From positions 1-64,000 of the forward strand of contig PUQB01000452.1 of the NCBI GenBank assembly GCA_003024785.1: a stretch of 64,000 bases of DNA. The letters run 5' to 3'. Shown piece after piece: positions 48,678 through 60,729 of this stretch. Under the pieces are notes generated by a model that saw only the letters and a program-made list of their open reading frames with translations, was not told the DNA's origin and did no database searches. This stretch comes from Selaginella tamariscina (Eukaryota > Streptophyta > Lycopodiopsida > Selaginellales > Selaginellaceae). Each line of letters opens with the position of its first letter. The stretch's first letter is position 1. Position numbers and translations under genes: made by a program.

Positions 48678-49328
48678 TAGTCGTAATATATTTAATTATG
48701 CTACTCAGTCTTTATAAAATGTTTTAATTTCATAAAATATAAATGTGTTATTATTTTTTCTTTTCCTTTACAATGTCTTGTCGGATTGATTAAGATCTTA
48801 TATATGAAATGCTTTTCAAGTTGAAAATAATAATGTACATATGATAGTAACCTTCATTAAAATATTTAAAGAATTTATAATATTAACGTCATTTCTTTAA
48901 ATAAAATTTATTAAATATATACGTATGTTTACTTTAGATGTGTTATATATTTATATTAATGTTTGAAGTGTTAGATATATTAAAAGTAGGAGATTATTGA
49001 TATGATTATGACATATTCTTTAAGTATATTCTTAATATACTTATTATTATAATTATTAGTTCAAATATAAGATTTAGGGTTCTTCGTGGCTATGGAGGGA
49101 ATGCTTCCGCCTGCCTTTAAGGTACGCATTTCTGCATCTTTTTCTCAGATTCTGAAATCTTTAGAAACCGCTAGAAATAGCGAATATCTACATGTAAATA
49201 GTGGAAGAATTTCATTTCTACTACTTAAAAATTGGCGTAGTTTGTGTAGGAAATTCATATATATAAATGTGTATATATATTGCATGCTGTGATCACACAC
49301 ACGCGCACACACACACACACAGCAACAC

Positions 49329-49367
<39 letters not shown>

Positions 49368-49598
49368 TTCACATAAGGAATATGAAATGAATTACGAGAA
49401 ATAAACCTACATAATATGTTTATATATATTGAAATATGTCTTCATGAGAACAGCAGAACACACTCTCTCTCTCTCTCTCACAAACACACACACACACACA
49501 CAGTTTCGCCATCACTGTGTATTTTGCATATACACACATGTATATATATTATCATCTAGAAGTTAGGAATATAAAACTTTTATTACAAAAGAATCTGA
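48443..49598. other. Intergenic DNA with TA/GT tracts
   Basis: It contains (TA)n at 48639-48672 and 49335-49361, and CT/CA tracts near 49460-49502. An ATG-led stretch at 49086-49121 (MAMEGMLPPAFK) ends at a donor-like GTACGC, but no second exon was found, so no gene is called. Confidence 0.5.
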
Positions 49599-51782
49599 CT
49601 ATGCATTTTCCTCATGGTACTTATTCGACGCTGCCATTTGAATTGCCACACTTAACAAGTCTTGCATAGTTTGTGAATGAGCTGTTATCCCAGTCATACC
49701 CGAAAATGTGATAAAATTCTCCACGTCAGAAACAGTGTACACCATCCTCTCTAGCTTGTTTAGTATTCCTTGGCCCTTAAACTCGCTAAAACAGTAGTTA
49801 TCCCTCCTCATTAAGACAATAATAAGCTCCACACAGTACCTTCTTATCTGAGGCAGCTCCAAGCAAGGTACTGTCTCAGATATTAATCTCATTATATGTA
49901 AGATTAACCCGTGTTTAGCTTCTTTATCAGGTCGAAGCTCTTCTACTGCGAGTGTACATGCAGCTAAACCAAGAAAAGCCTGCAGCTGTTTGCCTTCGAC
50001 CGAGTCCAGTTTCTCGAGGAGCCACCCAGTCAGCACGGTAAGTTGCTGCTTCTCATTCTCGCTCAGGTACTCCCATGTGCTTCGAAGAATGTCAGCTGCA
50101 GAGGTACTAATCTCTGTGTTTAGATCCTTAACTACGGAGATAAACTTCTGTAGATCGATCCTGGAAGTGTTTTCTGGGCTCTTGAGCACCAAGAGATTTA
50201 TCGCCGCACCGGTTTTAAGTCGGATGGGTAACTCGGCTCCCGTATGGAAGATTGTAAGGAGATTCTGCATTATCCCGCCTGTTCTACCTATGTTCTCCTT
50301 GATGCTTTCATCCAGTGCGAGACCGGTAATGATATCTATAGAGAGTTCTCGGAAAACCAGGTACGAGCCACTCTGTTCCAAGATGTCTCTCAGGTTGCTC
50401 AGCGTGAAGACAATCTTGACGATTCTGTGCTTTAGATCCGCTGTTGTAGACACCAGCCTTGCCAGCAGCTGGAGTGTCTTCTTTAGTACCTTGAGCTGGT
50501 TCTTCCCTGTCTGCAGTCTCATGTTCGTGACGAGGATCGATAAGAGTCCCCTCGTGTTCCCTATCTGGACGCAGTTCTTGTCATCATTTGCGAGGCTCTT
50601 AAGAATTCTCAGTCCGTCCAGCTTGAGCTCGTCGTTCTCGTCTTGTTCCGTTAGGAGCGTTGTTATGCTCTCCAGTGCTCCGGCGATCGCCATCACCCGA
50701 AAGTTCGTGTTGTGGATAACTGTTCACAAGTAAGTGCCTGCGTGCGTGTGTGTGTGTGAGAGAGAGTATACCTAGCTGACACAGTATCTTTGCAGCTGCA
50801 CTCCTGATCTCCTTCTCATGCTTGCTTCTCCACGTACACATCTCCACGAGGCGCTCGGTGACTCCGTGTGTGGTGCCGACTTTCCTCAGTGTGTCCTCGA
50901 GAAAGCTCTTCTGTTGAACAAACTTAGACAGCATGAGAGCCGCCGAGCTGCTCTTTCCCGCTGTTAGACTTGATCTTGTGGATGCTGTAGCTAACCAGGT
51001 CGAGATCGAGGCCGTCGAACACGCTCCCTTTGAGACACCTCGAGTAGACGTCGGTAGAAGAACTGTCTGACTATGTCGAGCAGCTCCGTCCCAAGCATGG
51101 ACTTGTCGGCGACTTTCTCCAGCAGGTTCTTCCATCTCATGTTGTATTCCAGGTACGCACGCTCCACTAGAAAGATAGAGGCCTCCAGGAGGGACAGCGA
51201 GTAGAATATATTCAGACCTGACCCGAGGTTGTTTCCCGGGCTCCCTTGTACGTAGTCTTGCCGGAGCAGCCTGTCCGAGGAGAACACAACGGTCACAGTT
51301 GCAGACAAGAGCTGGAGAATGTAGAGGAGCAGGCTGATGTCACGCGCTGAGAATCTGCTAGAGTATGGCAGAAACGGGACTGTGTTCCACGACCACGTCC
51401 TCTTCACGTTGAACGTGTGCGGTGGTGGGTACTCTACAACAATAGACTCGGAAGGCTGTCCGAGATGGATTGCTTCAAGGACGACCGAGCTAGCCGAGCC
51501 GGTGAGCTTAGGTTTGGGACGGACCTTACCGTTGGCTGCATGCTGCCACTCCAGCTCATGACTGCGGCTGAAAACTCGCGTTCCCTCGGTCAGGAGGAGT
51601 GCAGAAACCAGCCAGAAGTCGAATGTCTGTATGAGCGTGACAAAGCCACCGAGGAGTACTACTGTGGCCCAGACAAATGCCAACACCCCTACACCTGTTG
51701 CTGCTTTCTCCAGAATCGCCAGCCGTAGAGCGACTATTGTCAGCTCCTGCTCTGGTGCAAGTTCATCATCTGTATCAGCCAT
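49599..51782 (-). CDS. Plant ARM-repeat membrane protein
   Basis: Two exons, 50772-51782 and 49599-50719. The start MADTDDELAPEQELTIVALR is preferred over an upstream Met in AT-poor leader sequence, because relatives begin near here. The N-terminal region has hydrophobic segments (VGVLAFVWATVVLLGGFVTL) and the motif RVFSRSHELEWQH, as in plant proteins annotated only as ARM-repeat superfamily. A second hydrophobic pair follows (ISLLLYILQLLSATVTVVF). The C-terminal ~370 residues (VIHNTNFRVMAIAGALESIT onward) are helical armadillo-like repeats. It is likely a membrane-tethered scaffold; function is unknown. The frame changes twice in exon 1, after DIVRQFFY (about 51051-51058) and after KEQL (about 50954-50958), each by one extra base in CC or GG pairs. 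The protein on both sides is conserved. Confidence 0.8.
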
Positions 51783-52680
51783 TATGAAACAGCTAAGTGC
51801 GTGCGTGTGTATAAACAATGGGGTGTATATATGCGGGAAGGTGTTTTACCATGTTAGCAAGTAATTAGTGACGTGGGAAAGGCCAGCACGTAATGTTATT
51901 AAAGCACGTTTAAGGCTTGCTGTAAGTCTCACGCTTCAAGGAATGGCCAGGTAAGTGTATATTTTACGTATTCTTTAGTTAAACACCTTATACAAAAACT
52001 GTGTGTGTGTAATAAGCATGAGTTGCCTGGATATTATTCTTAAACACTAAATTATAAGGTATAGAAGTTTCAGTGTTTGTAAAATATGCAATCAAGCTCT
52101 CTGTCATACACAGTTATATATTAGTTAAGCTACACATGTGTCTATTTAATCTTTCAGGGAGAAAGAGTGCCAGCCATCTGTATTATTATGTTATTGGAAG
52201 CTGTCCTCTCTCAAAGAGTTAGAAAGAGAGAAAGCTGTCTTGATGTTTGTAGTTTAAGGATGCCAACCGTTTCTGCAGCTTATTATATAGTGATAAAAGG
52301 TAAGCGGACTACTACACACACACACACACACACACAATTCGTTTTGATATCGCTTTTCAGATTACAAACGATACATTTTCTTGCACCTAACCACTAGTTC
52401 TTTATACAGTTTAATCATACCTTGTGTATCCAATATATGCACACCACCTCCTTTTCTTAAGCGGTCATGACATCCTTGCTCATGGCACACTTTGCATGAC
52501 ATAGCTTAACAATGATTATTCCTCTTTAAACCCAGATTAATGGACTGAACCAAACTTGCTATTAAACTCAGGGTTCTCAAAGTTGAACAAAGTTGCTGCT
52601 ACTTTCCTCCTCGAGCAACAAGTCTCTTCAGTAAACAATGTAAGTGTGTGTGTGCGTTGGTGTGTGTGTTTTCCAATTGA
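51783..52680 (+). other. Possible unrecognised spliced transcript upstream of XIP
   Basis: Short blocks with splice-like borders occur: AATGGCCAG|GTAAGT near 51942-51956, TTTCAG|GGAGAAAG near 52158, ATAAAAG|GTAAGC near 52300 and CAG|ATTACAAACG near 52360. A further block ending CAAT|GTAAGT (52639) joins in frame with the first recognised XIP exon (TFLLEQQVSSVNN). They could be XIP 5' exons or leader. No start codon is secure and no motif is recognised. Confidence 0.3.
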
Positions 52681-52682
52681 AG

Positions 52683-53657
52683 TGTGTAAGGCCTCCAAAC
52701 TATGCGAGCAACGAGCGTGTAGTGGATGTGCACAATGGTGAGCATCACCATAAGAAAGCTTCTCCCACGCAGCTTCTTATGAAGTTCTTGCAGCTTAATG
52801 ACTTCACTGATCCCGAGGTGTGTATGGGTGTAGTTCATAAGTTAAGTATCTTTCAAAAAATACAGTGACGTAAACTACGTACAGACGTCTCTGTGTACAC
52901 GTAATTCGTTTAAGTTTGCAACAATCTCTCTCTCTCTTACACACACACACATACACAGACACACACACCACATTCACATGCATACAAACTGTATGCAGGT
53001 GTGGAGGTCGTGTTTTGTAGAGTTTCTGGGAACAGGAGTGTTTGTATTCTCAAGCATACTGATCATCGTTAGCTGCTCGCAACAGACAGCATCGCCCATG
53101 ACTTCCATCTCCTTCCTCCACTTCCTCGTGGTGGGATTCCTCGTACTCTCTGTTGCACCTTCCTCTGGTGGTCACTTGAATCCCTGCATCTCTTTCATTG
53201 CCATGATCTTGGGTTACATTTCTCCTTCCCGTGTACTCATGTACACCATCTCACAGTGTGTGGGATCCATCGGTACGTCTCTCTCTCTCTCTCTCTCCAA
53301 TATACATTCACACACATACACATACACGTGCCTATAGTTCTTGGCTGTACATGGTTCCCTGTCTATTTACGTCTGCGTGTGTGTGTGTGTCTCTCTCTCG
53401 CTCAGACACGCTCACACACACACACAGAGGACGTTCACAGGCACATATGCATATTTTTACACGCAGTTGGTGCCCTGGTCATGAAGGTATTCCTCCCATA
53501 TGAAACTGCACACAAGTTTGCACTCGGAGGTTGTACAGTAAGGAACTCAAGCTCACTTGGAGTAACAAACTCCTCGGCCTTTGTAGGAGAGACCTTCTTC
53601 ACCTTCTTCCTCATACTAATTGTCTCAACCCTCGCTCTCGACCCTTACCGTGCACAG

Positions 53658-53688
<31 letters not shown>

Positions 53689-54131
53689 CTAATATCTGAA
53701 CACACATCTCTCTCTCTCCCTCACACCCCTGGTACATTACACACACCTATATATACACCCCACACACATAGAGATGTATTTGTAACACAAAATGCACAGG
53801 TGTTTGGACCGATACTTGCACCAACTACGATAGCTGCAGCTGTAGGAGTACTCGTATTCATATCTGGGGGATAGCAACGGGATACTCTGGGGCCGGGATG
53901 AATCCTGCAAGGTGTATTGGACCTGCAGTTGTAATGGGAAGTCACAACAGGGAACTATGGGATTCTCACTGGATATGGTGGGTGGCTCCGTACTTTGCGA
54001 CTGTGATCATGGCTGTGGTTTACTGCTTGGTTCCGCCTCACCATATTGAGATCTATCGAGCAAGGAAGGACTTCTTTACTACTCTTCGTAAGGCGTTCAG
54101 TAAACCCTCACAAGGTGTAAGTGATGAGTAG
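52683..54131 (+). CDS. XIP: X intrinsic protein (XIP) aquaporin
   Basis: Recognised exons are 52683-52817, 52999-53272, 53467-53657 and 53800-54131; the 5' end is not resolved. It is a six-helix channel of the MIP family. The first pore loop has GGHLNPCIS (NPC instead of NPA), and the second has GAGMNPARCIGPAVV. The Cys after NPAR and the segment FALGGCTV are characteristic of XIPs, which move water, glycerol, urea, boric acid or peroxide across the plasma membrane. The C-tail is basic (YRARKDFFTTLRKAFSK). One G seems missing in a G run at 53866-53870, between VFISGG and ATGYSGAGMNPARC, breaking the frame by one base. Everything else joins correctly, so a sequence error is likely. (GT)n(GA)n tracts follow the donor sites. 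Confidence 0.85.
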
Positions 54132-54596
54132 TGTGACTCAGTTTAAGAACTTGAAATCAAGTTTAAGAATATGTGAAAACTTTGCTGGAGTTTAAGTTAC
54201 GGTTCTGGACATATAAGACACACAGAACACTTTTAAGCATAAGTATAAGATGTGTACGTGTGTTATATAACTGTATCACCATTATACTTTAAGAATATTT
54301 AACAACTTTATATATATTGTGCACACACTCTTAATGTACGTCCGTATCTTTCTGTCCTTATAGAGAAGTGTGATTGAAAATAACTAATAAAGGATGAGCT
54401 TGAAAAGTTTCGTCAACTTTTGAACATGTTCACTTACCCTAGGGTGAACATTTTTAACTCAATGTGATAACGAATATATGTATATATTTGGTTAGCACAT
54501 TCAAAAAGTTAATGTATTTTAAATAACTATCTGTTATGTAACTAATTTATGCAACTGACCTTTTTAACGTAGAATAACTCTGAAATACGCACTAGT

Positions 54597-54654
<58 letters not shown>

Positions 54655-55160
54655 ATATATGAACAGTTTCACTAAATATTGATTAACTTTTATAAGAATA
54701 AGATGGAGAACTCGGTGCAAATGGAGCAAAGTCCTGTGTCCATGGCAAATATATACGCATGTACATATAAATATATGTATAAACATAATAATGATATTTA
54801 AGAAAATGCAAACTCCTTTGCTTTAATTTTACAAAATATGTTTTATTAAATTAGCTTTACAAAACTTTTAAATTATTTAAATGCATTAATTAAACATAAT
54901 AATATATATAGTGCATATTACTTGATTCCTTTTGTGTCTTAGACTGCTCAAAAGCATCCAAAAAGTTAAAGAAAATTGTATTATGATTTAAACTTGATTA
55001 GGAATTTGTGTGTACATGTGTATGCATGTGTATACACCATACATTTAACAATGAATATGGCCACATTGTTTATATAACACCATAAAACCAAGATACTCAG
55101 CTGTAATTGACTATATTAATAAATATGGTTATATGTGTATAACCTATAATTAATTGTATT
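54132..55160. other. AT-rich intergenic DNA
   Basis: It contains a (TC)n(TA)n microsatellite at 54597-54652. No exon recognised. Confidence 0.6.
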
Positions 55161-55167
55161 AATACAT

Positions 55168-55260
55168 GGGAAATTACATTTGTACTCTTCAAACTTTACA
55201 AAATTATAAATTTGCCCATGGAAGTTTTAAAATTATAATTTTTTTTTATAATGTTTGAAT
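55168..55260. repeat. One end of a MITE related to 37630-38046
   Basis: GGGAAATTACATTTGTACTC followed by AT-rich sequence resembles the terminal inverted repeat of the MITE at 37630. No matching right end was found nearby. Confidence 0.45.
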
Positions 55261-55419
55261 ATTATAAAAATATTCTTATTCAACATTTTAACACCTTTGA
55301 ACTAGAATAAGTCTAAAATATTCTTCTCATTTTAGAAGAATCTAGAATATTTGATTTAATTTGAGGTAAATGGGACTAGGGATTAAGGGCAATCGAGCAT
55401 TGAGATTTGTGTTAGATGG

Positions 55420-56460
55420 GAATTATTATAGAAGATTACTTTAATTTCATCGAGCAATAATGTTATTTATGATCACCATAAATTCAACATAATTACATTA
55501 GATCGAAAAAGATATACTATAATTTGTAAGAGTGAGGGTAAGTTGTATGCATCAATTTTAAAAGTAATGCCAAATTAATTAATTGAACCTTCACTATGTT
55601 TATCAATTTATGGGAATCACACGTTTGAGGAATAAGAAAGTTATTTCTATGTAGATTATTAATAAGTTTCAACAAATTTTAATAAAAGAACTAGGATTAA
55701 AGATAAAAAGCATTATCAAATATGTTAAATATAAAGATGATGTTAATGTATTGTATATAAGAGCTTAAAGAGAAAAATAGAGAGTAATTGAAGAAATTCA
55801 AGGGAATCACATATATGGGAAACTTTCTTTGTATTATGAGAAGCTTTTGAAGAGCAATCTCAAGAATAAAATATTTATGGAAAGAAATGAAACAGTGTGC
55901 TTCAAGTATTTATTTGTTACTTTTGGACATGCTTAGCTAGTTTCTCATGTGCCTTTAATTAGGCTAGATGGAATTCATCTTAATAGTTGCTTCTTGTGGT
56001 GTCAATGCTAAAGGAGCATTATATCTTTTGGATTTGGCATGGAATGACACAAATTGAGAGTGATTTCTTTGGTGCTTAACGATGAATGTTGCTTGATATT
56101 CTTTTTGATCAGTAAAAAATTGTTATTGATGGTGTGTGCAACAAGTTTTTGGCCAGTTATTACATAAGACATTTGGCAAAAACTTTGAAAAGGAGTTCAA
56201 GAATTTGGAGCTTGTTCATTTTCTATAAAATAATGTCCAAACCATTTCTCCAATTAAGGAGGCAATGAGTAAAATGCATGGGAAAAAAGAAGATGCAACC
56301 TCATAGGTGTTATCTATTACATATAAAAGGTATGAAGCAAATATTTTTTTTAAAGGAAAACATTTTGGACACTTTATGTTCAATATAGTAAGGTCTTTCA
56401 ATGCTTAGTTACTTGAAGCACGTGAGTTACTAATCTTGGGTATGTTGGAAGTCATTATAT
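55420..56460 (+). mobile_element. Mutator-like (MULE) transposase fossil
   Basis: Pieces in plus orientation have the wording of MuDR-type transposases: RNKKVISMWIINKFQQILIKE before the catalytic region, then PLIRLDGIHLN (the first catalytic Asp is in L-D-G), then KIVIDGVCNKF-like and CHLAKTLKRSSRIW-like stretches and LLHIKGMKQIFF. There are many stops and frame changes. Terminal inverted repeats were not located; the right side is cut by the LTR starting at 56477. Confidence 0.65.
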
Positions 56461-56582
56461 CGAAGTTAATGACTTGTGTCAGAATTTTAACATGAAGGGC
56501 TAACAAGTGGCAACATGTGACTGCCAAATGACCATCCAGTATTAACACCTTGTATGAGTAACGCTAAGTCTTCCAAAACAAT

Positions 56583-57190
56583 TGTTAGAATCGTATTTAG
56601 TCACATAGGAGTTTTTAATTATGTTTCTTTCCTTAGAGTATATAATGGGAAAAATACAAAATAATAAATATAGTGAAAATACAAGAGTTAGATGAGAATA
56701 CAGAATTACGGGTTACAACCGTAATATGAAGGTAGAAACGTAATATGCATTTGAAAATATCAGCAAAAAATAGTTAGGGAAGTGATTAGTAAAACAGGTT
56801 GCGTAACTAATTGGATAAGGTTCATGAGAAGTTATGTTAACTGCAAGTGCTGGATTAGAAGTATGAGTATAAATAAACTGAAATAGGACTAAAAAAGGAT
56901 CTCGAATATATTGAATATTGTACTATGTGCCATTGCTTAGACATAATATATACTCTCTTATTACTCTCAATACAACTTACTGTATTTTCTTAGTATACTT
57001 CTTTCTTTTCACTATTGTGTCGGGATCCACAATATTACTTGCTATGTACCTTGCCATCCTTATTCTCTTCCTTACTTTTGAAGTTAGATTTTTGACATTT
57101 TCATATATCTTAATTTCTATTCTTCTCTTATTATGGGTTAATTGTGACAATCACTATTACATTTATGGGCGTAAGAAATTTTAGCTTAAC
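56583..57190 (+). repeat. Family G LTR copy 2, inserted in family F
   Basis: It starts TGTTAGAATCG. The body matches 63081-63688 (GATAAGGTTCATGAGAAGTTAT versus GATAAGGATGAGAAGAAGTTAT; TGTACTATGTGCC; GGGATCCACA). ACAAT before and ACAAC after look like a 5-bp target duplication. About 50 bp beyond the expected LTR end are included. Confidence 0.7.
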
Positions 57191-57439
57191 ACAACCCTGA
57201 GAGTCTGACTCAAATGCCTAAATAAGCATGCAACTTAAGGTCATACCCTAAATCCCTTAGAACGATTACCCTTTGAATCCTAGAGGATAACCCACATAGA
57301 CTTTAGAATTCTGCCCTAGGAAATTTAGACCGGCTCATGCCTTAACCCTACTAAGAAAACATGCTTAACCCTGCTAAGAAAACATGCCTTAACCCTACTA
57401 AGAAAACATGCCTTGCACATACTTTTGTGACAAAATTAA

Positions 57440-59164
57440 TGTTATAGTTTTTATTATGACTTGACCTTTTACTTTGGAGGTTGATTGTTGTTACTTACTA
57501 TACTATGTTGATCAACCCTAAATATAGTGAAAAACAGCCTTGCTTAGTGCACTTAGGTGTTTAGGGGTAGTTTGGCTGGCTGCCCTTAGATATTGCGAAA
57601 AACTCTAAGTGAATGTAGCATTTACCTTCTAGAAAACTCATCCCCCGATTTTGACGTTGCAAGTTAGGCTGATTGGTTAATGCAGATGAGTTTGGCGTGT
57701 TAAGTAGGGTTAGGAACACCCCTAGGATTGACCTAACCCATGCCCTAAAAACCACCGGCAGGGTTTAGGGTAGGAGTTAGGTTAAACTATAAGCTCATCT
57801 TGTTAATTTAACTAAGGGGCTGGAATTCCTACTAGCCCACTTACACATAAGAAAAGAGGGGGGGGGGGGGGGCGGGGGCACGCTCCATTACATAAATAAG
57901 GTAGAGTATGACTAAGAGAGCTCCTAGGTTATCATTACTCTTTTGCCGATTCAAGCTTTAACTTGTGCCGTTAAGGTACAACTCTTTATTGTGCCGCCCT
58001 AACTTCCAGATGACAGGGGTACGTCCCACCTTCTAGGTAGCTTAGCCTTAATGTTGACGAATCCATGCCTGGGAGGTCTTGTCGAAATGCACGTTCCAAA
58101 AGGTAGAGGTTGAGGCTTGTCTCTAGCCTCCTCCTCCACCTCAAGCTAGGTGTAGGACTCATGGCCAAGTAAGGCACATTTGTGTCCTTGTCCAGCTGTG
58201 GGTGTGGATCTTATTTGACAGGTTTACATTACCCAGTTCTTAAGGGTTCACTAAGGGGTTTTAGAATTTGCATTTAGGAGCCACGTTTGTGGCACTTGGT
58301 GTAACTCTTAAATCTAAGGGATATGGCATGATAGCCACATTGTGGAAGGATGTCACATGGAGATGTGACACTGGGATAACATCACATGATACAAGTACAT
58401 CCATTGGGGTTATGTCATATGTTTGTCCCCAAGGGGTTGGATACTCTAGCAAACCAGGCATGTTTATGCTCACACTAGGGTGCTAAGCCTTGGGCATCTG
58501 CTTAAGGGAGGTTATAATCTTATAACTAGGTGTGCTTGGCACACTTGGCTAAGGGAATGTTCTCCTTGGAATCCAGGGGTTGAACAACCTAAGCTTGTTA
58601 GCAGGAGCCCTTTTCATGAAGCACTCACAAGGTCATGTACTTAGGGTTATTCAAACCTAGCCTTGAGGAGTTTGCTTAGCAGAACACTCAAGTCTGCCTA
58701 CGGCATACACTTGTGTTCTCACTAAGTACTAGCCCTAGGTCTAGGGTATGACTTGGCTACTCAAACCCTTAAGGGTTAATCATGGTTAGGGTACCCTTGT
58801 CGCCCTAAAGGGGTTGTACTCACGGATGAGGGTGATTCTTTAAAGGGGTAAGTGATGATGCCTTAGCTGTGTCACGGGGGTATGTGTGAGACACATCTTC
58901 TTTGTGGGGTTAGGGCATGAGCCTGTTTAGGTTTACTGGGATAGGATCCTAAAGTCTACTAGAGATATCCTCTAGGGTTTGGGGATGGTCATTCTAAGGA
59001 ACTTAGGGCATGACTCTAAGTCTTCTTTTTAACTAGGCACCTAAGTTAGACTCTTGTGGTCATCTTAGAAGACTTAGTGTTGCTCACATAAGAAATTGAT
59101 GTCGGAAGCCCACTTGGCGGCCACATGTTGCCACATGTTAGCTCTCCAGGTTAAAACTATTACA
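57440..59164 (+). repeat. Family F LTR copy 3, opposite orientation, nested in copy 2
   Basis: It begins TGTTATAGTTTTTATTATGAC and ends GGTTAAAACTATTACA, the reverse complement order of copies 1 and 2, about 1,725 bp. The host copy reads across it, and the target site corresponds to GCTAA in the intact alignment (ATTAA left, GCCAA right). A run of 13 or so G residues is at 57859-57872. Confidence 0.7.
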
Positions 59165-60729
59165 GCCAAGGCATCGTGACTTACCCCTTAAGGAATCACC
59201 CTCATCCCCTTTAGGGCAACAAGGGGTACCTTGGACCACGATTAAACCTAAGGGTTTGAGTAGCCAAGTCATATCTATACCTAGGGCTAGTACTTGATGA
59301 GGACACGAGTGTGCGTCTTAAGTGGACATGAGTGTTTTGCTAAATAAACTCCCTAAGGCTAGGTTGGACAACCTTGACTACATGACTTTGCAAGTGCCTC
59401 ATGAAAGGGTTCATGCTAATGAGCTTAGGTTGTTCAACCCATGGATCCCAAGAAGAGCACCCCCTAGCCAAGTGTGCCAATAGCACACCTAGTTACAAAA
59501 CCTAGCCTCTCTTGAGTTGATGCCCAAGGTTTAGCACCTAATGCAAGCCAAGTATGCATGCTTGCTAGAGTATCTAACCCTTTGGTATTAATTCTATGAA
59601 ACAACCTCAAAGGACATGCCTCAGGCATTGTATCGTGTGCCATTTAGCTTAGTGCCACATCTTTATGTGATATTATTTCCTAAGATGTGGGCTATCTCGC
59701 CATAGCCCCTCAGATTTAAGAGTTTTATTTGATGCCACGAATGTGACTCACAAATCAATTCTAGAATCCCTTTGTGAATCTTCAGGAACTTGATAAAAAG
59801 AACCTGTTAGCCAAGATCCCATGTCCATAGTTGGACAAGGATACGGATGTGCCCTACTTAATTGTGAATGTTACTCCTAGTTTGACATGGAGGAGGAGGC
59901 TAGAGACAAGCTGCAACCTCTAACCCTTAAAATGTGCACTTCAACAAGACCTTCTAAGCACAAAATTCACCATGTGAAGGCTAGGTTACCCTGAATGTAC
60001 CCCTATCATTTAGAAGTTAAGGTGACACAACATAGGGTTTCGCCTAAAAGACACAAGTTAGAGCTTATTTCGATAGAAGAATAACAAGTTCAATAATGAA
60101 CCCATAAACTTTCATTAAATATACTACTTAATATATGTGATAGAGCCCCACACTTATTTTCCTGTTTTGTAAAGTGGGCTAGCACGGAATCTCATTCTAA
60201 TAAGAATATACTTAGTGAGTTTAACTTAACGACCCATCGACCTCAAAACCCTAACCCAAGGGTTAGGACAACCCTAAGGTTTTTCTATCCATATTTGACA
60301 TGCCAAACTCATCGAAACTAACTAATAAGCCAACCAAGACACAAAAAATGAGGTAAAAGTTTTTTAGATGGAAGTACTAGCTTCACCCAAAGTTTCTTAC
60401 AAATACTTAACTACACTCGGCTGAACCATCATTAGGTACCCAAGTGCATTAAGAGAGCACGTTTTTTATAACACTTAAAGCTTATTAACATCGTTTAGTA
60501 GGTAATAACAATAACGTCCAAAGTAAAGAGCATTCATAGTAAAAACTATGATACACTCCCTCCTTTGAAAATGTGAACATCCTCGTTGATGTCCAACTCC
60601 AAGACTAGATAATGTTAAAGAAAATTAACCAAAACTAACATATCACTCTATGCAAAGTCAGCAAAAAAAGTTCACATAATTGTCCTTAACCCCCTTGCAT
60701 TATGCAAAGCCAAATACTTCAAAACTGTT

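Larger units (their letters stand above)
56477..60553 (-). repeat. Family F LTR copy 2, split by two later insertions
   Basis: It opens TGTCAGAATTTTAAC and closes TAGTAAAAACTATGATA, like 25477-26989. Matching sequence is present at 56477-56582, 57191-57439 and 59165-60553. The gaps are filled by an LTR of family G (56583-57190) and by an opposite-orientation family F copy (57440-59164). A short tandem triplication of a ~23-bp unit (CTTAACCCTACTAAGAAAAC) lies at 57345-57413. To the right, the minus strand shows a purine-rich tract (CAAAGGAGGGAG) next to the LTR edge, as expected of a polypurine tract, so the element continued to the right. Confidence 0.75.

Noticed and set aside
49086-49292. 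A short gene starting MAMEGMLPPAFK
   Set aside because: A donor-like site follows but no second exon or motif was found before the ARM gene on the other strand.
55138-55260. A complete second MITE
   Set aside because: Only one terminal repeat was recognised; the inverted partner was not found.
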